A DNA stretch of 12,006 nucleotides from an uncultured Burkholderiales bacterium (GTDB lineage Bacteria > Pseudomonadota > Gammaproteobacteria > Burkholderiales > Thiobacillaceae), in NCBI GenBank assembly GCA_937925755.1, contig CALAMX010000185.1:1-12006 (forward strand). The letters are read 5' to 3'. Positions 1-7,112 of the stretch are shown piece by piece. The position numbers were made by a program, and so were the translations under genes. The notes below the pieces were generated by a model that worked only from the letters and a program-made list of their open reading frames with translations, had not been told where the DNA came from and did no database searches. The stretch's first letter is position 1. Every line of letters begins with the position of its first letter.

Positions 1-146
1 AAACCCAAACCCCATCTCGACGCCAATAACAAGGGTTGTTCAGAGGTTCCCTAAAGTTCCCCGTGTGTCGATCCGCAACGGCTGAACGTCTTGGTCGGGG
101 CGCAGTCGATCGCGACCCCACCAGGGGTGGTTCGACGTGTCGCGGC
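1..146. other. Short intergenic stretch at the left edge
   Basis: No gene can be supported here. The longest open frame crossing it on the plus strand runs antisense through the membrane-protein gene and looks like no protein I know. The one structure is a small GC-rich inverted repeat at 115-130 (ACCCC/GGGGT, or in another register CCACC/GGTGG), just past the stop codon of the minus-strand gene. It has no T-run on either side, so I do not call it an intrinsic terminator. Confidence 0.5.
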
Positions 147-1436
147 TTACGTAACCCCCAAGCGCCCGGTCTGGGTGTTGCTGCTGGCCTGGTTCATGCG
201 CATCAACCGCTGGCAAAGCGCGGTGATGATCCGCCGCGCAAGGGGGGCGGAGTAACGCATGAGCGCTTCCAGTGTCTGCGGCGGCAAGGCGAGCACCACT
301 ACATCGGTCTTGGCCACTACCGTGGCCGTGCGCGGCTCACCCAGGAGGTAGGCCATCTCGCCGAAGAGTTCGCCCTCACCGAGCTCGCCCAGGGCGATCT
401 GGCCAGCGTCGTTTCGCTTGAACAGCGTCACGCGACCGGCGTAGAGGATGTAGGCGGTTTGATCTTCGTCACCTTCGCGAATGATGGTCGCGCCGGCGGC
501 GTAATTGCGGCCGTATTTCTCCAGCAGGCGGTCGACCCGGCCGAAGACGTATCCCTCCAGCCGGCTCAGCGTGAGGCCGGATGTGCGAAGGAACAGCTTC
601 TCCAGCGCGACTACGTCCACCTTGGACAGGGCATAGAGGCACTGCGCCCAGAGATAGAAGGCAAGGAAGGCGAAGTAGGCGGCGATGAGCACCAGCACCA
701 CGCCGCCTAAGGCCCCGTAGAGCGAGCGATACTGGTCGATCTGAAAAAAGCGGTCGAACAAGGCAAAGAGCAGATAAAGGCTCAACGTGGCGAGTAGGGC
801 CAGGGCAGCCGCCTGACGAAAGCGCGGGTGACGCAACGGCAGGCGCCAATAGGCGAATAGGATCAGCGTCCAGACGGTACAAAGGACGATGAAGAGGTTG
901 AGCGCGTTGAGTAGTAGGGCTCGATCGGCGCCCAGCAGTTCGACGGCGACCAGATGGTTGAGCGCACCGCGCAGAATGACCGCGACCCCCACCAGGACGA
1001 AGGCGATGGGGATGATGATCAGCGGCAGGGTCCAGGAGACGACGAAACTCCGCTTCTCGTCTGCGGGGAAGATGACGGCAAAGGCCTTTTCGATCGCGTA
1101 GACCAGCTTGCGCGAGAAAAGCAGCAGCGTCACCAGACCGATACCGCTGGCGCCCAGCATGGCCCGGCGCGGGATGAAGCCCAGCTCGGCGAGGGTATCC
1201 AGGCGGTAGTGTTCATACAAGGCGGCGAGCAGGATGGTCGCCGGCACCGAGGTCTCGGCGAGTTTCGCCAGCGATTGCATGGCGTAGGACAACAACAACA
1301 GCAGGGGGGTCGCCGACAACAGGAAATAGAAAGCGGTGGCCGCCGCATGGTTGGCCAGGCCATTGCGGACGTACAGCCGCAGGGTGATGAAAAGGACCTG
1401 CAGCAGCCAGTCCAAGTGGTTGCGCACGTTCGCCAT
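147..1436 (-). CDS. BrkB/YihY-family membrane protein fused to a C-terminal cyclic-nucleotide-binding domain
   Basis: The 429-residue protein has two parts. Residues about 1-275 form a polytopic membrane domain with roughly six hydrophobic segments (about 33-55, 95-120, 132-156, 175-197, 207-229 and 240-268). It carries the BrkB/YihY hallmarks: an early NHAAATAFYFLLSATP stretch and a late YGALGGVVLVLIAAYFAFL stretch. Residues about 300-415 form a cyclic-nucleotide-binding domain with an intact phosphate-binding cassette: FGEMA at 358-362 and PRTA at 368-371, including the Arg that normally contacts the cyclic phosphate. Ordinary BrkB/YihY proteins lack this domain. Their function is unsettled: they have been discussed as envelope-integrity factors or transporters, and the old RNase BN label was later withdrawn. 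I infer an inner-membrane protein gated or tuned by a cyclic nucleotide on the cytoplasmic side. The ATG at 1436 directly precedes the conserved N-terminus. The gene is divergent from the DUF1015 operon. The family calls are firm; the ligand is not known. Confidence 0.88.
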   Translation of the reverse strand: MANVRNHLDWLLQVLFITLRLYVRNGLANHAAATAFYFLLSATPLLLLLSYAMQSLAKLAETSVPATILLAALYEHYRLDTLAELGFIPRRAMLGASGIGLVTLLLFSRKLVYAIEKAFAVIFPADEKRSFVVSWTLPLIIIPIAFVLVGVAVILRGALNHLVAVELLGADRALLLNALNLFIVLCTVWTLILFAYWRLPLRHPRFRQAAALALLATLSLYLLFALFDRFFQIDQYRSLYGALGGVVLVLIAAYFAFLAFYLWAQCLYALSKVDVVALEKLFLRTSGLTLSRLEGYVFGRVDRLLEKYGRNYAAGATIIREGDEDQTAYILYAGRVTLFKRNDAGQIALGELGEGELFGEMAYLLGEPRTATVVAKTDVVVLALPPQTLEALMRYSAPLARRIITALCQRLMRMNQASSNTQTGRLGVT

Positions 1437-1545
1437 GGCCCTAAGTTACCGGGCCGAAGTTGCCGGGGCAAGGCGAGCTACGGCCCATTTGGGCCGCCGT
1501 CGCCGACTCAGGCTACAATTGGGTATTTCCCGCACGATCGAAGCC
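1437..1545. promoter_or_regulatory. Divergent intergenic region with two GGCCC/GGGCC inverted repeats
   Basis: This 109-base gap separates the start codons of the membrane-protein gene (minus) and the DUF1015 gene (plus), so it should hold promoters for both. It contains two inverted repeats with the same arms: GGCCC-9-GGGCC at 1437-1455, touching the membrane-protein start, and CGGCCC-ATTT-GGGCCG at 1481-1496, just upstream of the plus-strand -10-like box. Matching arms at both ends suggest an operator or RNA hairpins, but in GC-rich DNA such short arms also arise by chance. Confidence 0.4.
1514..1519 (+). promoter_or_regulatory. Possible -10 element for the DUF1015 operon
   Basis: TACAAT matches the sigma-70 -10 consensus at five of six positions and lies 26 bases before the chosen ATG, giving a predicted transcript leader of about 20 bases. 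The upstream partner is poor: TTGGGC at 1489-1494, with 19-base spacing, matches only three of six -35 positions and falls within the CGGCCC/GGGCCG inverted repeat. A weak -35 overlapping a palindrome would suit an activated or repressed promoter, but this is inference from sequence alone. Confidence 0.35.
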
Positions 1546-2784
1546 ATGCCCCTCATCCGCCCATTCCCTGCCCTGCGCCCAGCGCCGGGCCGTGCCCAGG
1601 AGGTGATCGCTCCGCCCTATGACGTGCTCGATACCGAGGAAGCGCGGGCGCTGGCCAAGGACCGCCCCTGGAGCTTTCTGCACATCTCCAAGCCGGAGAT
1701 CGACCTGCCACCCGGCACCGATCCCTACGCCCCCGCGGTCTATGCCAAGGCGGCCGAGAATCTCGAGCGTATGCTCGCCGCCGGTGTGCTCAGGCAGGAT
1801 GACGCTCCGTACTACTATGCCTACCGGCTGGTGATGGGGGCGCACGTACAAACCGGTCTGGTCGCCGTCGCACGGGTGGCCGATTACGACAGCAACCGTA
1901 TCCGTAAGCACGAGTTTACCCGTCCCGACAAGGAGGATGACCGCGTGCGCCAGATCACGGCGCTCAATGCCCAGACGGGGCCGGTCTTGCTCGCCTATCC
2001 GTATGCCCCGGCCGTAGACGCAATGCTCGCGGGGGCGACTCGGGCCGAGCCGGATGCGGACGCGCTGTCCGAGTCGGGGGTGCGCCATAGCCTGTGGGTG
2101 ATCCGGAGTCCGGAGGTGATCGCGCAACTGACCGCGCTATTCGATGCGATGCCGGCGCTGTACATCGCCGACGGACACCACCGCTCGGCCGCCGCCAGCC
2201 GTGTGGCCGCTGCGCGGCGTGCGGCCAATCCACAGCACAGTGGTGAGGAGGCCTATAACTATTTCCTGGCGGTGATCTTCCCCGAGCATGAGATGCAGAT
2301 CATGGATTACAACCGCGTCATCCGCGATCTCGCCGACCTGACGCCCGACGAATTCCTGCGCCGCCTGGCGGAGAAGTTCGCCGTCGAGCCGGCTGCCGCG
2401 GCGGTCAAGCCGGCCCAGCCGGGCGAGTTCGGCCTCTATCTCGTCGGACGCTGGTACCGGCTGCGCATCCGGCCGGACCTCATCCCGCTTGATCCGGTGG
2501 CCAGGCTCGACGTGAGCCTGCTGCAGGATCACGTCATCGGTCCCATCCTGGGGATTACCGACCCGCGCCGTGACAAGCGTATCGACTTCGTCGGCGGCAT
2601 CCGCGGTCTGGCCGAGCTCGAACGACGGGTCGATTCCGGCGAGATGGCGCTCGCCTTTTCGCTGTATCCCACCCGCATGGCAGACCTCATGGCCGTGGCC
2701 GATGCCGGCCAGGTGATGCCGCCCAAGTCCACCTGGTTCGAGCCCAAGCTGGCCGACGGCATGGCCTCGCACCTGCTCGATTGA
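1546..2784 (+). CDS. DUF1015-family protein (possible small-molecule kinase)
   Basis: The 412-residue protein matches the full length of the DUF1015 family. The ATG at 1546 is chosen because the family N-terminus (IRPFPALRP, then VIAPPYDVL at 20-28) begins right there; an in-frame upstream ATG would add 70 residues of unrelated sequence. Conserved blocks: KHEFTRPDKEDDR at 121-133, the ADGHHR motif at 208-213, and the C-terminal MPPKSTWFEPKL near residues 386-397. From memory, the D-G-H-H-R signature resembles that of ParB/Srx-fold free-serine kinases (SerK), and in many Firmicutes DUF1015 genes sit beside serA and serC. An amino-acid kinase role, perhaps on serine, is therefore plausible but not shown by this sequence. 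It is the first gene of a three-gene unit and its stop lies 6 bases from the next start. The family call is confident; the function is tentative. Confidence 0.9.
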   Translation: MPLIRPFPALRPAPGRAQEVIAPPYDVLDTEEARALAKDRPWSFLHISKPEIDLPPGTDPYAPAVYAKAAENLERMLAAGVLRQDDAPYYYAYRLVMGAHVQTGLVAVARVADYDSNRIRKHEFTRPDKEDDRVRQITALNAQTGPVLLAYPYAPAVDAMLAGATRAEPDADALSESGVRHSLWVIRSPEVIAQLTALFDAMPALYIADGHHRSAAASRVAAARRAANPQHSGEEAYNYFLAVIFPEHEMQIMDYNRVIRDLADLTPDEFLRRLAEKFAVEPAAAAVKPAQPGEFGLYLVGRWYRLRIRPDLIPLDPVARLDVSLLQDHVIGPILGITDPRRDKRIDFVGGIRGLAELERRVDSGEMALAFSLYPTRMADLMAVADAGQVMPPKSTWFEPKLADGMASHLLD

Positions 2785-2790
2785 GTGCCG

Positions 2791-3450
2791 ATGCATCTGC
2801 CCTGGGAGGAGATCGACACCGTCCTGTTGGACATGGATGGCACGTTGCTCGACCTGCATTACGACAACCACTTCTGGCAGGTCTATGTCCCGGCCAAATT
2901 CGCCGAGCGGCATGGGCTCACCGAGGCCGAGGCGCGCGCCGAGTGTTTTCGCCGCTATGACGAGCAGGCTGGCACGCTCAACTGGTATTGCGTGGATTAC
3001 TGGAGCGAGCAACTACGACTGGACATCGTCCAGCTCAAGGAGGAGCTCGCCCATCTGATCGCCGTGCACCCGGATGTCCCCGAGTTCCTGGCCGAGGCAC
3101 GCGCCGCCGGCAAGCGGGTGGTGCTGGTGACCAATGCCCACCACAAGGCCCTCGCGCTCAAGATGCAGCGCACCGGGCTGGATGTGCATTTCGACGCCAT
3201 CCACTCCTCGCACAGCTTCGGGGTGGCCAAGGAGAATCCGCTCTTCTGGCAGATGCTGCGGCGTATTGAAGCCTTCGATCCCGGCGCGAGCCTGTTGGTG
3301 GACGATAGCCTGCCGGTGTTGCGCGCCGCGCGCGACTACGGCATCGCCCACCTGCTCGCCGTCTATCAGCCCGACACGCGGCAGCCGGAAAAGGATGTCG
3401 GCGAGTTCTGGGCCATCCGTCGTTTCCGCGAGATCATGCCTGTGACTTGA
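2791..3450 (+). CDS. yrfG: HAD-family hydrolase, probable GMP/IMP nucleotidase (YrfG-like)
   Basis: This 219-residue soluble HAD phosphatase closely resembles E. coli YrfG along its length as I recall that protein; shared stretches include DTVLLDMDGTLLDL and the LNWYC-DYWSEQL block. HAD motifs are complete: nucleophile and acid/base Asp14 and Asp16 in DMDGT, the motif II Thr in VLVTNAHHK, the motif III Lys in FGVAKENP, and the acidic pair in LLVDDS. YrfG dephosphorylates GMP and IMP to nucleosides. A GTG at 2785 abuts the upstream stop codon and would add two residues. I prefer the ATG at 2791 because MHLPWEEID aligns with the start of YrfG. The gene sits 6 bases after DUF1015, so the two are very likely co-transcribed and translationally coupled. 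Because of that neighbour, a phosphorylated product of DUF1015 as substrate is an alternative to nucleotides. Confidence 0.87.
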   Translation: MHLPWEEIDTVLLDMDGTLLDLHYDNHFWQVYVPAKFAERHGLTEAEARAECFRRYDEQAGTLNWYCVDYWSEQLRLDIVQLKEELAHLIAVHPDVPEFLAEARAAGKRVVLVTNAHHKALALKMQRTGLDVHFDAIHSSHSFGVAKENPLFWQMLRRIEAFDPGASLLVDDSLPVLRAARDYGIAHLLAVYQPDTRQPEKDVGEFWAIRRFREIMPVT

Positions 3451-3453
3451 GGG
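3449..3453 (+). promoter_or_regulatory. Ribosome binding site of the Crp/Fnr regulator
   Basis: GAGGG overlaps the TGA stop of the yrfG-like gene and lies 6 bases before the ATG at 3460. It supports that start and suggests that ribosomes finishing the upstream gene reinitiate here. Confidence 0.55.
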
Positions 3454-3459
3454 TGCGCC

Positions 3460-4161
3460 ATGCCACTGACGGAACAGGACCTGGCACTCATGCGCCGCTG
3501 TTACCTCTTCGCCGGGATGGCGGAGGCGGACTACCGGGAGGTCGTCGAGTATGCCCACACCGTGCGACTGACCTCAGGCCAGACTCTGTTTCAACAGGAC
3601 ACCCCCTTTACCGCCTTGTACTGGGTCGCCGAGGGGATGATCCGGCTGTATCGCGTCTCCCCACACGGGGAGGAGAAGGTCATCGACCTGATCGGGCCGG
3701 GCCGCTCGTTTGCCGAGGCAGTGATGTTCATGGGCGGCAACTACCCGGTCTGTGCCTCGGCGCTCGCCCCCTCGCGACTCATTGCCATCGACGGGGTGCG
3801 CCTGCGCCAGTGGCTGGCCCAGGATACGGCTCGCTGCTTTCGCCTGATGGCCGTCATGAGCATGCGTATGCATAAGCTCGTGGGCGACATCGAGCAGTTG
3901 ACCCTCATGAAGGGGACCGACCGGCTGCTGCAATACCTGCTCGATCACGCCGATCCGGACGAGGCGGGACGGCAGGTGGTGGAGCTGGAGGCGCCCAAGC
4001 TGGTCATCGCCTCACGCCTGGGCATCAAGCCGGAGACCTTCTCGCGCCTGTTGCACAAGCTTTCCGACCAGAGGCTGATCGAGGTGCACGAAAACCGCGT
4101 CTATCTGCTCGACCCCGAACGCATGCTGCGCGTGGGCCACGCCGGGCTGGCGGCTGAGTGA
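3460..4161 (+). CDS. Crp/Fnr-family transcriptional regulator, DNR-like
   Basis: The 233-residue protein has the Crp/Fnr layout: an N-terminal beta-roll sensor (about 12-120), a dimerisation helix (about 122-150) and a winged helix-turn-helix (about 170-225). It resembles Pseudomonas DNR, a haem/NO-responsive regulator of denitrification: SFAEAVMFM at 83-91 corresponds to DNR's TFAEAMMFM, and GIKPETFSRLLHKL at 188-201 to its recognition helix. The recognition helix has the E-x-x-S-R triad (Glu192, Ser195, Arg196) typical of factors that read TTGAT-N4-ATCAA half-sites. The N-terminal Cys cluster of FNR is absent (Cys only at 14, 98 and 126), so oxygen sensing through [4Fe-4S] is unlikely. The cAMP phosphate-binding Arg of CRP is also missing, so cAMP is unlikely. 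It follows the HAD gene after 9 bases and ends 10 bases from a convergent gene. Its ligand and targets cannot be read from the window; I saw no clear FNR/DNR box in the intergenic regions. Confidence 0.88.
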   Translation: MPLTEQDLALMRRCYLFAGMAEADYREVVEYAHTVRLTSGQTLFQQDTPFTALYWVAEGMIRLYRVSPHGEEKVIDLIGPGRSFAEAVMFMGGNYPVCASALAPSRLIAIDGVRLRQWLAQDTARCFRLMAVMSMRMHKLVGDIEQLTLMKGTDRLLQYLLDHADPDEAGRQVVELEAPKLVIASRLGIKPETFSRLLHKLSDQRLIEVHENRVYLLDPERMLRVGHAGLAAE

Positions 4162-4171
4162 ACCCCGCGTC

Positions 4172-4546
4172 TCAGACCTCGATGATCAGTGCGGCGGCCA
4201 CCCGGCGGCCCTCGGCGACCAGGATGTTGTAGGTGCGGCAGGCGGCCTGGGTGTCCATGACCTCCACGCCCACGTCAGCGAGGATCAAGTCGGCGAGCAA
4301 TGCGGGTGCGGGGAAGCGCTGGCGCACACCGGTCCCTAGCAGGACGATCTCCGGCCGGTGCGGCAGCAGTTCGCCCAGGTGACGCGCCTCGAGCTCGCCG
4401 AAGGCATGCACGGCCCAGCCGGCGATGACCCGCTCGGGCAGGACGATGAGGCTTTGCGCGTGGCGCTGCCCGTTGACTTCGACGTAACCCTTCCCATAGC
4501 CGGTGATCAGTTGGGCGCCGGGGGCGGTGGACAGATGCAGTTTCAT
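4172..4546 (-). CDS. Mth938-like domain protein (DUF498/NDUFAF3-type fold)
   Basis: This 124-residue soluble protein covers the whole Mth938-like domain. Diagnostic stretches are the ITGYGKGYVEVNG beta region near the N-terminus, the central PEIVLLGTG at about 65-73, and the C-terminal GVEVMDTQAACRTYNILVAEGR. In eukaryotes the same fold forms NDUFAF3, a complex I assembly factor; the role of the stand-alone bacterial protein is unknown to me, and no catalytic residues are evident. It is convergent with the Crp/Fnr gene (10-base gap) and divergent from alaC (64-base gap), an arrangement I recall from other Betaproteobacteria. The ATG at 4546 is the first Met and fits the family N-terminus. No signal peptide or membrane segment is seen. 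Confidence 0.85.
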   Translation of the reverse strand: MKLHLSTAPGAQLITGYGKGYVEVNGQRHAQSLIVLPERVIAGWAVHAFGELEARHLGELLPHRPEIVLLGTGVRQRFPAPALLADLILADVGVEVMDTQAACRTYNILVAEGRRVAAALIIEV

Positions 4547-4610
4547 GGTGGACCCCGGAAAAAACCGAAGTCAGGTAAGATTACAAGCTTTTGAATCGTT
4601 GCGTGCGCCG

Positions 4611-5798
4611 ATGGACGATTTTCCACGCATCAAACGCCTGCCGCCCTACGTTTTCAACATCACCGGCGACCTCAAGATGGCCGCCCGGCGGCGGGGCGAG
4701 GATATCATCGATTTCGGCATGGGCAATCCGGATCAGCCCACACCGCCGCACATCGTCGAGAAGCTGATCGAGACCGCCCGACGCGGGGACACCCACCGCT
4801 ATTCGATGTCCAAGGGCATTCCGCGGCTCAGGAAGGCCATCACCAACTGGTACAAGGCCCGCTACGACGTCGATCTGGACCCAGAGCGCGAGGCCATCGT
4901 CACCATCGGCTCCAAGGAGGGTATCGCCCACCTCGCCCTGGCCACCCTGGATCAGGGCGACATCGTCCTGGTGCCCAACCCCAGCTACCCGATCCACATC
5001 TATGGCCCGGTGATCGCCGGCGCGGACATTCGCCACATCCCGATGACGCCGGGGGTGGACTTCTTCCAGGAGATGGAAACGGCCATCCGTAATCACTGGC
5101 CCAAGCCCAAGATGCTGATCCTCAACTTCCCGTCGAATCCGACCACGCAGTGCGTGGAACTGGATTTCTTCGAGAAGGTGGTGGCCATGGCCAAGGAATA
5201 CGGCATCTGGGTGGTGCACGACCTGGCCTACGCCGACATCGTCTTCGACGGCTACCGCGCGCCGTCCATCCTGCAGGTCAAAGGGGCGAAGGACATCGCC
5301 GTCGAGTTCTTCACCCTGTCCAAGAGCTACAACATGCCCGGCTGGCGCGTGGGCTTCATGGTCGGCAATCCCACCTTGGTAGCGGCGCTTGCCCGCATCA
5401 AGAGCTATCACGACTACGGCACCTTCACCCCCATTCAGGTGGCCGCCATTACCGCGCTCGAAGGCCCGCAGGACTGCGTGCGTGAGATCTGTGAGATGTA
5501 CCGCAGGCGGCGCGACGCCCTGGTCAAGGGGCTCAACGAGATCGGCTGGCATGTCACGCCGCCGCGCGCCACCATGTTCGTCTGGGCACCAATCCCTGAG
5601 CCCTATGCCCATCTCAAGTCGCTCGAGTTCTCCAAGCAGTTGCTGGAGCGGGCCAAGGTCGCCGTCTCGCCGGGCGTGGGCTTCGGCGAATACGGCGACG
5701 ACCACGTGCGTTTTTCCTTGATCGAAAACGAACATCGCACCCGCCAGGCAATCCGCGGGCTGCGCGACATGTTCAGAAAAGACGGACTCCTCAAATGA
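4611..5798 (+). CDS. alaC: Alanine-forming aminotransferase AlaC
   Basis: The 395-residue fold type I PLP aminotransferase is collinear with E. coli AlaC (YfdZ), which makes alanine from pyruvate and glutamate. Shared landmarks are RLPPYVFNIT-DLKMAARRRGEDIIDF at the N-terminus, TIGSKEG at 98-104, VPNPSYPIHIYG at 121-132, FPSNPT at 173-178, and VVHDLAYADIVFDG at 201-214 with Asp204 and Tyr207 for the cofactor. LSKSYNMPGWRVGF follows, with PLP Schiff-base Lys238, and the distal carboxylate-binding Arg lies in VRFSLIENEHR near the C-terminus. The ATG at 4611 is chosen because the homologous N-terminus begins there; an in-frame ATG at 4503 would run back through the divergent gene. No clear Shine-Dalgarno sequence precedes it. 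The stop overlaps the hom start (ATGA), so it is coupled to threonine synthesis. Position beside hom might point to a related keto-acid substrate, but the sequence itself says AlaC. Confidence 0.93.
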   Translation: MDDFPRIKRLPPYVFNITGDLKMAARRRGEDIIDFGMGNPDQPTPPHIVEKLIETARRGDTHRYSMSKGIPRLRKAITNWYKARYDVDLDPEREAIVTIGSKEGIAHLALATLDQGDIVLVPNPSYPIHIYGPVIAGADIRHIPMTPGVDFFQEMETAIRNHWPKPKMLILNFPSNPTTQCVELDFFEKVVAMAKEYGIWVVHDLAYADIVFDGYRAPSILQVKGAKDIAVEFFTLSKSYNMPGWRVGFMVGNPTLVAALARIKSYHDYGTFTPIQVAAITALEGPQDCVREICEMYRRRRDALVKGLNEIGWHVTPPRATMFVWAPIPEPYAHLKSLEFSKQLLERAKVAVSPGVGFGEYGDDHVRFSLIENEHRTRQAIRGLRDMFRKDGLLK

Positions 5799-7111
5799 AA
5801 CCCATCCATGTTGGTTTGCTAGGTCTGGGCACGGTCGGTGGCGGCACGCTCACCGTGTTGCGTCGCAACCAAGCGGAGATCGCCCGCCGCGCCGGACGCG
5901 AGATCCGGGTGACCCACGCCGCCGTGCGCAATGTCGAGCGTGCGTATGCGAAGTATGCGGCCGCGGGGCTGACCATCACCGGCGATCCTGAAATGGTGGT
6001 CAACCACCCTGACATCGATATCGTGGTGGAGTTGATCGGCGGCATCTCGCCGGCCAAAGAGCTCACGCTCGCCGCCATCGCCAATGGCAAGCACGTGGTC
6101 ACTGCCAACAAGGCCCTGATCGCCAAACACGGCAACGAGATCTTCGCCCGCGCCCAGGAACGGGGTGTCATGGTCGCCTTCGAGGCCGCGGTGGGCGGCG
6201 GTATCCCCATCATCAAGGCCATCCGCGAGGGGCTTTCCGCCAACCGCATCGAGTGGCTGGCCGGTATCATCAACGGCACCTGCAACTTCATCCTCTCCAA
6301 GATGCGCGACGAGGGCAGGGCGTTCGACGACGTGCTCAAAGAGGCGCAGGCCAAGGGCTTCGCCGAGGCCGATCCGACCTTCGACATCGAGGGCATAGAC
6401 GCCGCGCACAAGATCGCCATCCTCTCGGCCATCGCCTTTGGCGTGACCATGCAGTTCGACGCCGCCTACATCGAGGGCATCTCTCGCCTGGATGCGACCG
6501 ACATCCGCTATGCCGAAGAGCTCGGCTACCGGGTGAAGCTGCTGGGTATCACCAAGCGGCATGCCGACGGCATCGAACTGCGGGTACATCCCACGCTCAT
6601 CCCGGCAAAACGACTCATCGCCAACGTCGAGGGGGTCATGAACGCTGTGTTGGTCAAGGGCGACGCCGTGGGCGCCACCCTCTACTACGGCGCCGGCGCC
6701 GGGGCGGAACCCACCGCCAGCGCCGTGGTGGCCGATCTGGTGGATGTCACCCGACTGCACACCGCCGACCCCAACCACCGGGTGCCGCATCTCGCCTTTC
6801 AGCCCGACCAGCTCGCCGACCTCAAGGTCCTGCCGATCGAGGAGGTGACCACGGCCGCCTATCTGCGCATGCGGGCGCTCGACCGGCCCGGCGTGCTGGC
6901 CGAGGTCACTCGCATCCTGGCCGACCAGGGTATTTCCATCGAGGCGGTCATCCAGAAGGCCCCGGCCGAGGGCGAGGATCGCGCCGACGTGGTCATGTTG
7001 CTCCACCCGGCCAAGGAACGGGCGGTCAACGCGGCCATCGCCGGTATCGAGGCCCTGGACAGCATCGACGGGCGGGTGGTACGCATCCGTATGGAAGCGC
7101 TGAACGGCTGA
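5795..7111 (+). CDS. hom: Homoserine dehydrogenase with C-terminal ACT domain
   Basis: The 438-residue enzyme reduces aspartate semialdehyde to homoserine, the branch point to threonine and methionine. The N-terminal Rossmann fold carries GLGTVGGGT at 10-18 and TANKALIA at 103-110. The catalytic domain has IINGTCNFILSKM at 158-170 and the family signature at 184-202 (A-x3-G ... ADPTFDIEGID), with Asp202 and Lys206 in catalytic positions. A C-terminal ACT domain (about 353-430, opening with LRMRALDRPGVLAEV) is the usual site of threonine feedback control. It is a monofunctional enzyme without an aspartokinase part, of the usual length for this form. Its ATG overlaps the alaC stop in ATGA, and thrC starts one base after its own stop, giving a three-gene operon. 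Confidence 0.96.
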   Translation: MKPIHVGLLGLGTVGGGTLTVLRRNQAEIARRAGREIRVTHAAVRNVERAYAKYAAAGLTITGDPEMVVNHPDIDIVVELIGGISPAKELTLAAIANGKHVVTANKALIAKHGNEIFARAQERGVMVAFEAAVGGGIPIIKAIREGLSANRIEWLAGIINGTCNFILSKMRDEGRAFDDVLKEAQAKGFAEADPTFDIEGIDAAHKIAILSAIAFGVTMQFDAAYIEGISRLDATDIRYAEELGYRVKLLGITKRHADGIELRVHPTLIPAKRLIANVEGVMNAVLVKGDAVGATLYYGAGAGAEPTASAVVADLVDVTRLHTADPNHRVPHLAFQPDQLADLKVLPIEEVTTAAYLRMRALDRPGVLAEVTRILADQGISIEAVIQKAPAEGEDRADVVMLLHPAKERAVNAAIAGIEALDSIDGRVVRIRMEALNG

Positions 7112-7112
7112 C

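Noticed and set aside
115..130. Hairpin past the membrane-protein stop as an intrinsic terminator
   Set aside because: The stem is only 5 bp and no T-run follows on either strand.
36..710. Plus-strand frame of 224 codons at the left edge
   Set aside because: It lies antisense to the cyclic-nucleotide-binding domain of the membrane protein and shows no recognisable family or ribosome site.
2785..2787. GTG as the start of the HAD nucleotidase
   Set aside because: It would add only two residues; the ATG at 2791 aligns exactly with the N-terminus of YrfG.
2137..3012. Minus-strand frame of 291 codons over the DUF1015 and HAD genes
   Set aside because: It spans the junction of two well-supported plus-strand genes and has no domain or motif; it arises from GC-rich codon bias.
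4547..4610. Sigma-70 promoter for alaC (TAAGAT at 4576-4581)
   Set aside because: The box matches only four of six positions and there is no -35 element at a workable distance; the call would be guesswork.
4581..5735. Open frame of 384 codons on the minus strand across alaC
   Set aside because: It is antisense to a gene with an intact PLP site and complete AlaC motifs; the predicted product has shadow composition and no ribosome site or known family.
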